Origin: Duodenibacillus sp964509205
GTDB taxonomy: Bacteria > Pseudomonadota > Gammaproteobacteria > Burkholderiales > Burkholderiaceae_F
DNA: 64,000 bases
NCBI GenBank assembly: GCA_964509205.1
Contig: CAZDVW010000009.1
Span: 1-64,000 of the forward strand
Reading direction: 5' to 3'
Made by a program: the position numbers and the translations under genes. The notes below the pieces were generated by a model. That model did not search any database. It was not told where the DNA came from and was given only the letters and a program-made list of their open reading frames with translations. Positions 1 through 8,390 of the stretch are shown piece after piece (position 1 is the first letter of the stretch; every line of letters starts with the position of its first letter).

Positions 1-561
1 GAAAAAGTCGTTCAAAGGCAGGGAAGATCTCAGCCCGTTGATTTGCGCATGATTGATGCGAATGGCTCCTAAGGGGAGCCCCCAAAGACTGACGTCAATA
101 CGCAGAGCGTCAATTTCTGCAAGAACAGAGTCGGTGTCGAGTTGTTTTAATTGGATTTGGGGAAATTCGACGGTCAACGTCGGTAGTCGCTGAAGCTTGA
201 TGGGGCCAGAGACGATGAGTTCAGCATTGAGCGAGTCGTGAGCAAAGCGAGCCAATGTGTCTTTGGCCGTATCGGCAGTGACAAAATAAAAAAGAGCGCA
301 AACAAACGCACCTGCAGCAAATAGCCCAACGCTCAAAATAAAACATAGCGTACGTGTTATCCGTTTTGTGATGTTTGTGGCGCTTTTACCGAGGCGAGAT
401 GCCTTAGAAAAAAAGTTTCTCGGAAGTTTCTCCGAGAAACTTTGGCGGAAAGACGGAATGCGATCAGCCAATTTTTTTAGGCTGTTTAAAGGGTGCCAAT
501 GAAAGGAGACACCCCGATTGATGCGTTCTAAGATTTTCTTAAAACCAAAATCAAACGCCAT
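1..561 (-). CDS. AsmA-like family protein, N-terminal part (gene runs off the window start)
   Basis: I translated this reading frame by hand; 187 codons are visible and the 3' end lies outside the window. The protein has an unusually long basic N-terminal region (about residues 1-70), one hydrophobic segment (about 71-95), then a periplasmic part reading VSGPIKLQRLPTLTVEFPQI (residues 117-136), which resembles the start of the AsmA domain. AsmA-like proteins are inner-membrane anchored and linked to outer-membrane lipid and protein homeostasis. It starts 15 bases after the XRE gene stops, so the two are probably cotranscribed. The family call rests on the first 190 residues only; the tail before the membrane segment is longer than usual for the family. 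Confidence 0.6.
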   Translation of the reverse strand, partial: MAFDFGFKKILERINRGVSFHWHPLNSLKKLADRIPSFRQSFSEKLPRNFFSKASRLGKSATNITKRITRTLCFILSVGLFAAGAFVCALFYFVTADTAKDTLARFAHDSLNAELIVSGPIKLQRLPTLTVEFPQIQLKQLDTDSVLAEIDALRIDVSLWGLPLGAIRINHAQINGLRSSLPLNDFF

Positions 562-576
562 AGAGTACGCCTTGAG

Positions 577-984
577 TTAGTCGATCTTAAGTTTACCGCG
601 CAGTGCATTGAGATTGGAGCGAATATTCTTTCGAATGGTAGATCGAAGATTCGGGGCAAGCCGCTCCAATGCGTCAAGCGTCATAAAAACAGTGCTTTTT
701 CCCTTGTTCGACAGTTCTCGGAATCGTTGTAAAAGTTCAGATTCTTCCTGAAGGGGTCTGAGTCGTTCATTCGTAATGATGAAGTTAACATCAAAGCCGC
801 AGGCCGTCAGACGAGCCATGCAAAAAAGCCCGGGATCACAATCCCCAGCCTCAACTGTTTGATACTTTTCGATCGGGATCCCGATGAGTTGTGCAATTTG
901 TTTTTCAGAAAAACCCAAACGTTCCCGTTCCGCTTTTAAGCGGGCAGCGACGGCTTTGTGCTGTTTAGAAACGGCAAGCGCCAT
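577..984 (-). CDS. XRE-family helix-turn-helix transcriptional regulator
   Basis: A 135-residue protein with a Cro/CI-type HTH at about residues 13-68 (LKAERERLGFSEKQIAQLIG, then IPIEKYQTVEAG). The C-terminal half is basic and helical with no recognised domain. A GGGAGT ribosome site stands upstream of the start at 984. The gene lies between the radical SAM gene and the AsmA-like gene on the same strand. Such small XRE proteins can be autoregulators or antitoxin-like, but no toxin partner is adjacent, so the target is unknown. Confidence 0.75.
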   Translation of the reverse strand: MALAVSKQHKAVAARLKAERERLGFSEKQIAQLIGIPIEKYQTVEAGDCDPGLFCMARLTACGFDVNFIITNERLRPLQEESELLQRFRELSNKGKSTVFMTLDALERLAPNLRSTIRKNIRSNLNALRGKLKID

Positions 985-1040
985 AACCTTTGATACTCCC
1001 TATTGCCCCCGAGTTTATCGTGTGTCGATGTCCGGATGAT

Positions 1041-1955
1041 TCAGCAAGCCGGCAAAACATGACTTCCGTCAAAAATCGGAATGAATATATCAGAATTTGT
1101 TTTTCCTGTTTGAATATAGACATTTGTCATCCCAATGCTTTCAGCGTGCTGAAGGACGCGCTCGTATTCGAGCGTTGTTAAAGAACGGTTGATTTCGTGG
1201 TGGCGCGAAGCCTTGTACAGCGGCATGTATTGGTTCATGACGGAAACAAGGATATCGTGTCCAAAGGTGGATTGAAGCCAGTCAAGACAGCGGCAGCTGT
1301 CGCTCCAAAATTGCGGCAAGACAAGATGGCGAACCAGGACACCTCGTCGTAAAAGTCCTTTTGAATCAAATTGTACGGGCCCCGCAATATCAAACATAGT
1401 TTGGATTGCCTTCGAGGCGATTTCAAAGTAATTGGGAGCCCCGGAATAACGAACTGCAAGGCGAGAATTGAAATATTTGAGGTCCGGCATGAATACATCA
1501 ACAAGCCCGCTAAACCGTTTCAGAGTTTCCGGCAAGTCATAAGCATTGGTGTTGTAGACCACAGGGATGCTCAGTCCTCGTTCTTTTGCAGTTTGGAGAG
1601 CCGGAATAACGGATTCTGCGTAATGGGAAGGGGTGACGAGTTCCAGACAGGAGGCGCCTCGCTTTTCCTGCTCGAGAAAAATGTCGCTTAAACGATTAAT
1701 ACTGACGCTGATGCCTTTTCCTTGATCGCTGATTGCATGGTTTTGGCAAAAACAACACCGTAAGTTGCAATGGGAGAAAAAAACAGTTCCTGCTCCGTTT
1801 TCGCCGGAGATGCAGGGCTCTTCCCATGCATGAAGGCTGACAAGGGCCACTTTAGGAGCCCAGGCACTTTTGCAAAGAGACCGTTTAAGGCCTTCCGGAG
1901 TATCGCGATCCGCATTGCACAGGCGAGGACAAAGATTACAAAGATGTGGTTTCAT
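1041..1955 (-). CDS. PflX-type radical SAM protein (COG1313-like)
   Basis: A 304-residue protein. Its N-terminal cysteine cluster is CNLCPRLC (C6, C9, C13) with C28, and the radical SAM CxxxCxxC site is CNLRCCFC (C63, C67, C70). The stretch HAWEEPCISGENGAGTVFF between them is typical of the uncharacterised PflX group related to pyruvate formate-lyase activase. No pyruvate formate-lyase gene is nearby, so the substrate is unknown. I chose the start at 1955 because upstream in-frame sequence runs back through the aspS terminator into aspS; however, no Shine-Dalgarno sequence is visible. An upstream, non-homologous extension or a start within the first few codons are alternatives. Confidence 0.8.
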   Translation of the reverse strand: MKPHLCNLCPRLCNADRDTPEGLKRSLCKSAWAPKVALVSLHAWEEPCISGENGAGTVFFSHCNLRCCFCQNHAISDQGKGISVSINRLSDIFLEQEKRGASCLELVTPSHYAESVIPALQTAKERGLSIPVVYNTNAYDLPETLKRFSGLVDVFMPDLKYFNSRLAVRYSGAPNYFEIASKAIQTMFDIAGPVQFDSKGLLRRGVLVRHLVLPQFWSDSCRCLDWLQSTFGHDILVSVMNQYMPLYKASRHHEINRSLTTLEYERVLQHAESIGMTNVYIQTGKTNSDIFIPIFDGSHVLPAC

Positions 1956-1966
1956 GCGCCAGAAAG

Positions 1967-1999
1967 GAGAAAAAAGCCGCGGAGTGCTGTCCGCGGCTT
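1967..1999 (-). terminator. Rho-independent terminator of aspS
   Basis: A perfect 10-bp stem (1974-1983 with 1990-1999) closes a 6-base loop. On the minus strand it is followed by a run of T. It lies directly after the aspS stop and only 11 bases upstream of the radical SAM start. Confidence 0.85.
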
Positions 2000-2019
2000 G
2001 GCCAATAAACCCGTTGCGG

Positions 2020-3819
2020 TTACAGTTTCGGCTCGTTTCGAAGACGGATATGCAACTCGCGAAGTTGCTTTTCGTCAACAGGGCTTGGGGCACCTGTGAG
2101 CAAGCACTGGGCGCGCTGCGTCTTCGGGAAAGCAATCACGTCACGGATGGAGGGAGCTCTCGTCATCATCGTCACGATGCGATCGAGACCGAAAGCAATA
2201 CCGCCGTGCGGAGGAGCTCCGTACTGCAATGCATCAAGCAAGAAGCCAAACTTCAAGCGTGCTTCTTCCGGACCGATCTTCAGAGCAGAGAAGACTTTGC
2301 TTTGGACGTCAGCTCGGTGGATTCTTACAGAGCCGCCGCCGATTTCCCAGCCGTTAAGAACCATGTCATAGGCCTTGGCAAAGCAGTGTTCCGGGTCACT
2401 TTCGAGCTTGTCAACATCTTCGTCATGCGGCGCCGTAAAGGGATGGTGACATGCCATCCAACGATTCTCTTCCTCAGAAAATTCAAACATGGGGAAGTTG
2501 ACAATCCACAGGGGCTTCCAACCTTCTTCAAAGAGACCATTTTTACGTCCGAATTCTCCAAGACCGATCTTCAGACGCAAGGCACCGAGACTGTCGTAAA
2601 CGATCTTTGCCTTGTCAGCTCCGAAGAACAGAATGTCTCCGTTTTCCGCACCGGTGGTGTTCAGGAGTTCCGTAAGGATCTCGTCGGACAGATTCTTGAC
2701 GATAGGGCTTTGGAGGCCGTCACGCCCCTTTTCTTTCTCGTTGACCTTGATATAGGCCAGTCCTTTCGCTCCGTAAATCTTAACGAACTCGGTATAGCCG
2801 TCAATTTCGGAGCGCGGCATTGTGCAGGCGTTCGGAACGCGCAAAGCAACGACCTTTCCATTGTGCAAGGCAGTGACGGAGCTGAAAACTTTAAAGTCTG
2901 AATCCTTCACGATGTCTGTGACCTCTTTCAGCTCAAGTTTGACGCGCAGGTCAGGCTTGTCTGAACCAAAGCGAGCCATCGCCTCCGTGTAGTCCATAAT
3001 CGGGAAGCGTGCATCTTCGGCAACGAGATCGACATCCAAAACTTTCTTAAATACTGTGCGGATCAGTCTTTCAAACAAACTGCGGATCTCTTTTTCATCC
3101 AAGAAGCTTGTTTCGCAATCGATTTGCGTGAATTCGGGTTGACGATCGGCACGAAGATCTTCATCGCGGAAACACTTAACAATCTGGTAGTACCGATCGA
3201 ATCCTGCCACCATGAGCATTTGCTTGAAAAGCTGAGGTGACTGAGGAAGAGCAAAGAACATGCCGTCCTGCACGCGTGAAGGAACGAGATAGTCTCGTGC
3301 TCCTTCTGGGGTGGACTTTGTCAAAACCGGTGTCTCGATGTCGATAAATCCTTCGTCGTCTAAGAAGTGACGTACTGCCTGCGTCACCTTGAAGCGCAAC
3401 TTCATGTTCTTCTGCATCTGGGGCCGGCGAAGGTCAAGAACGCGATATGTCAAACGCGCCGTTTCGCTGACGGTGTCGTCGTCAAGCTGGAAGGGAGGCG
3501 TTAAGGAAGGATTGAGAATTTCCAGTTCTTGGCAAAGCACTTCGATGCCGCCGGAGATAAGAGAGTCGTTTTTTGTTCCCTCGGGGCGAGCACGAACAAG
3601 CCCGCTTAATTTCAAGCAATATTCATTGCGGATTTTTTCAGCAGAGGAAAACACTTCTGGCCGGTCAGGATCACAGACAACCTGTACGATTCCTTCACGG
3701 TCGCGGAGATCAATAAAAATAACGCCGCCGTGGTCGCGCCGACGATGCGCCCACCCGTACAGAGTGATGGTTTGGCCAATGTATTTTTCGTCAATTAGGC
3801 CACAATAATTGGTACGCAT
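2020..3819 (-). CDS. aspS: Aspartyl-tRNA synthetase
   Basis: A 599-residue class II synthetase of the bacterial type. It has an N-terminal anticodon-binding OB fold (about 1-110, with GWAHRRRDHGGVIFIDLRDR), motif 2 FRDEDLRADRQPEFTQID, the bacterial GAD insertion and motif 3 GLDRIVTMM near the C terminus. It attaches aspartate to tRNA-Asp in the cytosol. The histidine in RRRDHGG matches AspRS enzymes with relaxed specificity that also make Asp-tRNA-Asn for GatCAB, as in Pseudomonas; whether that holds here depends on an asnS gene that is not in the window. The start has a GAGGAG ribosome site. It is transcribed alone and ends at a strong terminator. Confidence 0.98.
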   Translation of the reverse strand: MRTNYCGLIDEKYIGQTITLYGWAHRRRDHGGVIFIDLRDREGIVQVVCDPDRPEVFSSAEKIRNEYCLKLSGLVRARPEGTKNDSLISGGIEVLCQELEILNPSLTPPFQLDDDTVSETARLTYRVLDLRRPQMQKNMKLRFKVTQAVRHFLDDEGFIDIETPVLTKSTPEGARDYLVPSRVQDGMFFALPQSPQLFKQMLMVAGFDRYYQIVKCFRDEDLRADRQPEFTQIDCETSFLDEKEIRSLFERLIRTVFKKVLDVDLVAEDARFPIMDYTEAMARFGSDKPDLRVKLELKEVTDIVKDSDFKVFSSVTALHNGKVVALRVPNACTMPRSEIDGYTEFVKIYGAKGLAYIKVNEKEKGRDGLQSPIVKNLSDEILTELLNTTGAENGDILFFGADKAKIVYDSLGALRLKIGLGEFGRKNGLFEEGWKPLWIVNFPMFEFSEEENRWMACHHPFTAPHDEDVDKLESDPEHCFAKAYDMVLNGWEIGGGSVRIHRADVQSKVFSALKIGPEEARLKFGFLLDALQYGAPPHGGIAFGLDRIVTMMTRAPSIRDVIAFPKTQRAQCLLTGAPSPVDEKQLRELHIRLRNEPKL

Positions 3820-4096
3820 AGGTACTCCTCAAGTCGCGGTGTACAAAAAAGACCGCAAAAAACCGCGCCTTCTTTAAGGAAGACGTCAACAAAACAAAAT
3901 TTCCCGACTAAAGTTTACCCCTAATCGACTATGGTTCGGAAGAACTGGCAGGATCTTTCAGCCAGCGTGAGGAATTGAATAATCGCGAAGCTTCGAGGTT
4001 AGACAACAGACCCTGAAAAATACGAGGCCCGTCTGATCTTGAGAGAAAAACATTAAAATGAACCGAATTTTTCACAAATGGGCATTGGGAGAGGCA

Positions 4097-4603
4097 ATGA
4101 AAAACAAGACCCTTTTTGCAGGATTGGTTATCGGGGCAACTTTATTGTTGGGAGCTTGTTCGCATCCTCAGCTTGTCAAAATGGGAGATACGGCTCAGGC
4201 TGTGGAGCAGAGATTGGGCGTTCCGAATGCAAAGACAGCAATGCCGGACGGGACAGAGCGCTGGACGTATTCGTCCCAGCCGTTTGGTCAAGCTGTGTGG
4301 TGGCTTTTCTTCGACGAAAATGGAAAAGTCGTAGCTCGTGAGCAGGGACTTCAAGAGAAATATTTCTCTCTTGTGAAAGTTGGCGTATCAAAAGAGGAAG
4401 ATGTTTGGGCCTTATGGGGGCCGTGTGCTGAAGAATATGAATTCAGGCTTGTCGGAGAGCACGCTTGGATGTATAGGTATAAGGATATCGGCAATCTCGA
4501 CATGGCCGTTTGGCCGCAATTTGATAAGGCAGGGATTGTCCGGAGCATTGAAGTGACAGAGGATCCCTGGAAACAGCGCGACGGCGACTTCCCCTGGGAT
4601 TAA
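4097..4603 (+). CDS. SmpA/BamE-like lipoprotein
   Basis: A 168-residue predicted lipoprotein. The signal sequence ends in the lipobox LLGAC with the lipidated cysteine at residue 21. The mature region holds a repeat of a BamE/SmpA-like pattern (VEQRLGVPNAKTAMPDGTERWTY, then VSKEEDVWALWGP). BamE-type folds sit on the inner face of the outer membrane. The true bamE normally lies beside fur, so this is probably a paralogue of unknown role. I chose ATG 4097 because GGGAGAGG precedes it; an in-frame ATG at 4058 adds residues without a signal-like start. The gene stands alone between aspS and a convergent ybaK-like gene. Confidence 0.72.
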   Translation: MKNKTLFAGLVIGATLLLGACSHPQLVKMGDTAQAVEQRLGVPNAKTAMPDGTERWTYSSQPFGQAVWWLFFDENGKVVAREQGLQEKYFSLVKVGVSKEEDVWALWGPCAEEYEFRLVGEHAWMYRYKDIGNLDMAVWPQFDKAGIVRSIEVTEDPWKQRDGDFPWD

Positions 4604-4651
4604 ATCGGGTGCCAAAAGTCTGGGCTCTTTTGACGCCTGCCGACAAAGTTT

Positions 4652-5149
4652 TTAGGTGGCTTGAGTCTTCAAAAAGTGGATTTCTTTAGGATGCACAATT
4701 CTGTGAAAGTCCTCTGTGTTGATAATGATGGATGTGTCTCTTGCTCCGGCATTGAAGGCGATTTCTGTATAACGGGAGAAAAGGGTCGGATCAGCAACGG
4801 TCAAAAGTTTTTCATGAAAGGAAACAGGCGGAACTGCGCCGAAAATGCAACCGGTAAGATCCATGACTTCTTCTGCACTGCAGAGGCCTGCTCGGCGTCC
4901 GTTCAGTGAAGAAGCAAGTTTTGCCAGATCTGCTTGTTGATCCGCAGGTAGAACAGCAAGAACATATTGTTTGACGCCGTTTCCCTTGACTAGGCACACG
5001 AGGGCTTTGGCTCCTTGGCCGAGTTCAGTGCCACGGAGTTCGGCAACTGATTGACTGGATCGGCCGCAGGCAGGGTGTCGAACAACTCGGTACTTGGCTG
5101 AGCCGGCATCAAATAAAGAACAAAGCTTTCCGAGAACATCTTCAACCAT
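4652..5149 (-). CDS. YbaK/EbsC-family aminoacyl-tRNA deacylase
   Basis: A 165-residue single-domain protein of the prolyl-tRNA editing (YbaK) superfamily. Family features include YRVVRHPACGRSSQSVAELRG near the N terminus, the GTELGQGAKALVCLV strand and KLASSLNGRRAGLCSAEEVM with the GCIFGAVPPV loop. Members hydrolyse mischarged tRNA such as Cys-tRNA-Pro or Ala-tRNA-Pro in trans; which tRNA this one edits cannot be read from the sequence. It is divergent from yqgE with a 59-base gap. Confidence 0.85.
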   Translation of the reverse strand: MVEDVLGKLCSLFDAGSAKYRVVRHPACGRSSQSVAELRGTELGQGAKALVCLVKGNGVKQYVLAVLPADQQADLAKLASSLNGRRAGLCSAEEVMDLTGCIFGAVPPVSFHEKLLTVADPTLFSRYTEIAFNAGARDTSIIINTEDFHRIVHPKEIHFLKTQAT

Positions 5150-5208
5150 GATAGGAAATCCCCTCAGACAAAAGAGAAACCAACAAAAGAATACGATAGC
5201 ATACGTCT

Positions 5209-5778
5209 ATGAAAAATAAACTCAAAAATTGCTTTCTCATCGCTTCTCCGGGGATGGAGGATGCGGTTTTTTCCCAGACCGTGATTCTGTTGCTTGAGCA
5301 TCGAGCGGAAGGGGCGTTTGGACTTGTCATCAATCGAGAAGGGGATTTCTCACTTTCAGATGCTTGCGAGCAGATGGGCTGCCCGGAGCCGAAACAGGAT
5401 GTTATGTTCGGCTGGGGTGGACCTGTGCATCCGATGATGGCATTTGTTTTGCATTCCTTACAGGAACAATGGAAGGCCGCAGATTTTCAAGATTCGGAGA
5501 CGGGGATTGCGATGGCGACTTCCGGCGATGTTTTGCGTGAAATTGCAAAAAGGGAGACGCTCGAGAGGATTTATCCAGTTCTTGGTTGCGCTATGTGGGA
5601 CGCCGGACAACTCGAAGAAGAGATACGTTCGGGCTTATGGTTTAGTGCAAAAGCGCAGTCAAGGATTGTTTTTGATGTGCCTCTTCATGAGCGGTATGAG
5701 GCAGCTTTGGCTCTTGTCGGAAATGATTTGTTTACAGACGGACACATTATCGTCTCAGAGGAAATCGGACATGCATGA
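5209..5778 (+). CDS. yqgE: YqgE/AlgH family protein (UPF0301)
   Basis: A 189-residue protein with the UPF0301 signature near the N terminus: FLIASPGMEDAVFSQTVILL and then GAFGLVINR. The family is widespread in proteobacteria, very often just upstream of ruvX as here, and its molecular role is still unclear (AlgH was linked to alginate regulation in Pseudomonas). No obvious Shine-Dalgarno sequence precedes the ATG. It is the first gene of a run yqgE-ruvX-plsC-thioesterase with short gaps or overlaps. Confidence 0.93.
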   Translation: MKNKLKNCFLIASPGMEDAVFSQTVILLLEHRAEGAFGLVINREGDFSLSDACEQMGCPEPKQDVMFGWGGPVHPMMAFVLHSLQEQWKAADFQDSETGIAMATSGDVLREIAKRETLERIYPVLGCAMWDAGQLEEEIRSGLWFSAKAQSRIVFDVPLHERYEAALALVGNDLFTDGHIIVSEEIGHA

Positions 5779-5836
5779 AGAATCCTGTGGCAGGTTTGTT
5801 TTACAATGCCGTCTTCTTTGAATTTCAACGGTACAG

Positions 5837-6247
5837 ATGGAAAAAATCGGCATCGTTCTGGCGTTCGATTACGGCCGAGCCAAAATTGGAGTTGCGCTTG
5901 GCAATGTTTTAACGGCAGGAGCAAGGCCGCTCTGCATCGTGGATGCGAGAACGAATCTCTCTAAATGGTCGGGTATTCAAAAACAGATAAGCGAGTGGAG
6001 ACCGGATGCCCTTGTTGTTGGTGTTCCGACCCATCCTGACGGGACTCCGCACGAGGTAACGCAGCTTTCTCTCCGTTTCGCTCGGCAATTGGCTGGGCGC
6101 ACAGGATTGCCTGTGTATTTGGTTGACGAGCGCTATTCTTCAGTTCTTTTGGAAAGAGAGGGAAAGCGGATTGACGATGCCTCGGCAGCGACGATTTTGC
6201 AGCAGTGGTTTGATGAAGGATGTCAGGGAAATAGCATAGGGCAGTAA
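5837..6247 (+). CDS. ruvX: RuvX (YqgF) Holliday-junction resolvase-like / pre-16S rRNA nuclease
   Basis: A 136-residue RNase H-fold protein of normal family length. The acidic sites are visible: LAFDYGRAKIGVALG (D11), the glutamate in VDERYSS and the aspartates in RIDDASAATILQQW. The family has been linked both to Holliday-junction cleavage and, in E. coli YqgF, to 16S rRNA 5' end maturation. It follows yqgE by 58 bases and precedes plsC by 2, which supports cotranscription. Confidence 0.93.
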   Translation: MEKIGIVLAFDYGRAKIGVALGNVLTAGARPLCIVDARTNLSKWSGIQKQISEWRPDALVVGVPTHPDGTPHEVTQLSLRFARQLAGRTGLPVYLVDERYSSVLLEREGKRIDDASAATILQQWFDEGCQGNSIGQ

Positions 6248-6249
6248 AA

Positions 6250-7041
6250 ATGAGAAGTTTGCTCGGAATTTATCGGCTTGCGAAGATTGGCTTGTACATC
6301 ATTGGCTGTTTGTTCATGGTGGCGTTCGTGCTTCCGCATTCGGATTCGAAGAAACGAGGACGTCTTATTCGGGTTTGGGCGAGAAAATTACCGGAAATGA
6401 TCGGAATTGTTATCAGCCACGAAGGTGAGCTTCAATGCCCGGATGCTTTCGACAGCGGAATTACGACTGGAGAGATTGGTCGCTTGTTGGTTTCTAATCA
6501 TGTGACATTTTTGGATCCGTTTGTTATTGACGCCGTTTTGCCCGCCGGGTTTGTGGCGAAGGCAGAAATCGGTCGCTGGCCCGTGCTTGGCCGCATTGCG
6601 AGTGCCGTTGGCACAATTTATATTGATCGCGGCAATAAACGGGCCTTGCTCGGAATTGCCGATTCAATGGAAAAAGCGCTTCAGCAGGGGCGTAATGTGC
6701 TTGTTTTTCCGGAGGGAACAACCTCAAGCGGAACAGGGTTGCTGAAGTTGCACTCGAATCTGTTTGAAGCGTCAGCTCGAACGGGAGCGCCAACGATTCC
6801 TATTGTTCTTCAATATAAAAAAGATGGGGTTCCGACGACCATTCCGGCCTGGACGGGACATGAATCTTTGATGAAACGATTGTGGGCGATCCTTTGTTCA
6901 ACGGGATTGTCTGTGACAGTCAACATCCTCTCGCCTCTCGTTGGAGACAATCGTCACGAGTTGTGCCAACAAACCAGCGTTGCGATGGCCAGAAAGCTCG
7001 GAATTGAAGAACCAGTTTCAGAAACACAGCAGGAGCATTGA
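6250..7041 (+). CDS. plsC: 1-acyl-sn-glycerol-3-phosphate acyltransferase
   Basis: A 263-residue membrane-associated acyltransferase making phosphatidic acid from lysophosphatidic acid. It has an N-terminal hydrophobic helix (about 12-30), the catalytic HX4D box in NHVTFLDP (H84, D89), IDRGNKRA and the phosphate-binding FPEGTTSSG. AGGG lies upstream of the ATG. The next gene's start overlaps its stop by one base (TGATG), so translation is probably coupled to the thioesterase; both act on acyl groups. Confidence 0.9.
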   Translation: MRSLLGIYRLAKIGLYIIGCLFMVAFVLPHSDSKKRGRLIRVWARKLPEMIGIVISHEGELQCPDAFDSGITTGEIGRLLVSNHVTFLDPFVIDAVLPAGFVAKAEIGRWPVLGRIASAVGTIYIDRGNKRALLGIADSMEKALQQGRNVLVFPEGTTSSGTGLLKLHSNLFEASARTGAPTIPIVLQYKKDGVPTTIPAWTGHESLMKRLWAILCSTGLSVTVNILSPLVGDNRHELCQQTSVAMARKLGIEEPVSETQQEH

Positions 7042-7511
7042 TGACTGCAATTGTTAAGTACGAAGTAACCGTTCAGCCAAAGGACATTGATGTTCTCAAT
7101 CATGTCAACAACCGGGTTTACCTTCGGTGGGTTGAGGAAGCCGCTTGCTTTGCCTCAGACGTGAACGGTTGGACGATTAAAGATTACCTAAAACTCGGGT
7201 CGGCATGGATGGCGCGGGAGCACTGGATTGAGTATCTGAGACCGTGTGCGCTCGGAGAGAAGATCGAGATCTATACGTGGGTCCAGTCTTACCAGCGCGG
7301 CCGTAGTTTTCGTCGCTATACCATGAAAAATGCTGGAAAAGTTTGCTGTGTAGCGGCAACAGAGTGGGTATTTGTCAATCTTACAACCCGCCGAGCCGTT
7401 GAGTGTCCGCCTGAAGTCATTTCTTGTTTTGAAGAGGTTGCGGCGGATGACCCGAGACTCAAAGAACTCGGCTTGACGCGTTGCGTGCGCTTTGTCCCGA
7501 CAGGTATGTAA
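7041..7511 (+). CDS. Acyl-CoA thioesterase, 4HBT/YbgC-FadM type hotdog fold
   Basis: A 156-residue single hotdog domain. The 4-hydroxybenzoyl-CoA thioesterase pattern is present: DIDVLNHVNNRVYLRWVEEA with the catalytic aspartate, and a mid-domain REHWIEYLRPCALGE. It hydrolyses acyl-CoA or acyl-ACP thioesters in the cytosol; the chain length is not predictable. I chose ATG 7041, which overlaps the plsC stop and has AGGAG 7 bases upstream. It ends the yqgE run; a new transcription unit starts downstream. Confidence 0.87.
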   Translation: MTAIVKYEVTVQPKDIDVLNHVNNRVYLRWVEEAACFASDVNGWTIKDYLKLGSAWMAREHWIEYLRPCALGEKIEIYTWVQSYQRGRSFRRYTMKNAGKVCCVAATEWVFVNLTTRRAVECPPEVISCFEEVAADDPRLKELGLTRCVRFVPTGM

Positions 7512-7515
7512 ACAC

Positions 7516-7545
7516 CTGACTTGTGTATTTTAGCTGTGCTAAGAT
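7516..7545 (+). promoter_or_regulatory. Possible sigma-70 promoter of the mla operon
   Basis: CTGACT (7516-7521) and TAAGAT (7540-7545) are separated by 18 bases in the 66-base gap before mlaF. Each box matches the consensus at 4 of 6 positions, so this is a weak call based on position. Confidence 0.3.
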
Positions 7546-7577
7546 AGTCTGAACATTGGTTCAGCGCATTAAGTGCT

Positions 7578-8390
7578 ATGCGGAGCGATGATTCTTTTTT
7601 ACTGATTGACGATGTGACGTTCAGTTACGGGAAACGTGTCATTCTCGACCAAGTAACTCTTCGTTTTGGTCGCGGAAAAGTCGTGGCCATTATGGGCGGC
7701 TCCGGGATGGGAAAGACGACGTTACTCAAGTTGATTGGGGGGCTTCTTGTTCCCCAATCAGGACGGATCGTTTTTGACGGCAAGACGGTAAATCCTTTGG
7801 ATAAGGCTTCCCTTTATGCCATGCGGCGTCGAATGGGTATGCTTTTCCAATTCGGAGCGCTGTTTACAGACTTATCTGTTTTTGAGAATGTAGCTTTTCC
7901 TTTTCGGGAAAGAACAAATTTGGATGAGGAAACGATTCGCGATTTGGTTCTTCTGAAATTAAACGCCGTCGGACTTCGCGGAGCTGCTCGACTGATGCCG
8001 GCGGAGATTTCCGGCGGAATGGCTCGCCGCGTGGCTCTTGCTCGTGCGATTGCTTTGGATCCGCAATTGATTTTGTATGACGAGCCTTTTGCGGGGCTAG
8101 ATCCCATTTCAATGGGAGTGACGTCTCGGTTGATTCGTCAACTGACGGATGCGCTGAATGCAACGGCGATCATCGTGACGCATGATGTGCCGGAAACCTT
8201 TGCGATTGCCGACTACGTTTACATGGTCAATGAGGGAAAAATTTCCGGGGAAGGAACACCGGCTGACTTGCAAAAGTCGGACGATCCGTTCGTGCTTCAG
8301 TTCTTGAAGGCAACGGCAGACGGTCCGGTTCGCTTCCATTACCCTGCTCCTTCCGTTGCGGAGGATTTTCTTGGGGATGCAGAAAAATGA
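7578..8390 (+). CDS. mlaF: MlaF, ATP-binding subunit of the Mla phospholipid transporter
   Basis: A 270-residue ABC ATPase with Walker A GGSGMGKT (40-47), signature ISGGMARRVALARA, Walker B LILYDEP and an H-loop in IIVTHD. The ISGGM signature and the FPFRERT region are characteristic of the MlaF/Ttg2A group. It energises the MlaFEDB inner-membrane complex that moves phospholipids across the periplasm and keeps the outer leaflet asymmetric. No strong ribosome site precedes the ATG. It overlaps mlaE by ATGA. Confidence 0.95.
   Translation: MRSDDSFLLIDDVTFSYGKRVILDQVTLRFGRGKVVAIMGGSGMGKTTLLKLIGGLLVPQSGRIVFDGKTVNPLDKASLYAMRRRMGMLFQFGALFTDLSVFENVAFPFRERTNLDEETIRDLVLLKLNAVGLRGAARLMPAEISGGMARRVALARAIALDPQLILYDEPFAGLDPISMGVTSRLIRQLTDALNATAIIVTHDVPETFAIADYVYMVNEGKISGEGTPADLQKSDDPFVLQFLKATADGPVRFHYPAPSVAEDFLGDAEK

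Noticed and set aside
1870..2901. 343-codon open frame on the plus strand
   Set aside because: It lies antisense to aspS and the radical SAM gene, has no ribosome site and no recognisable domain.
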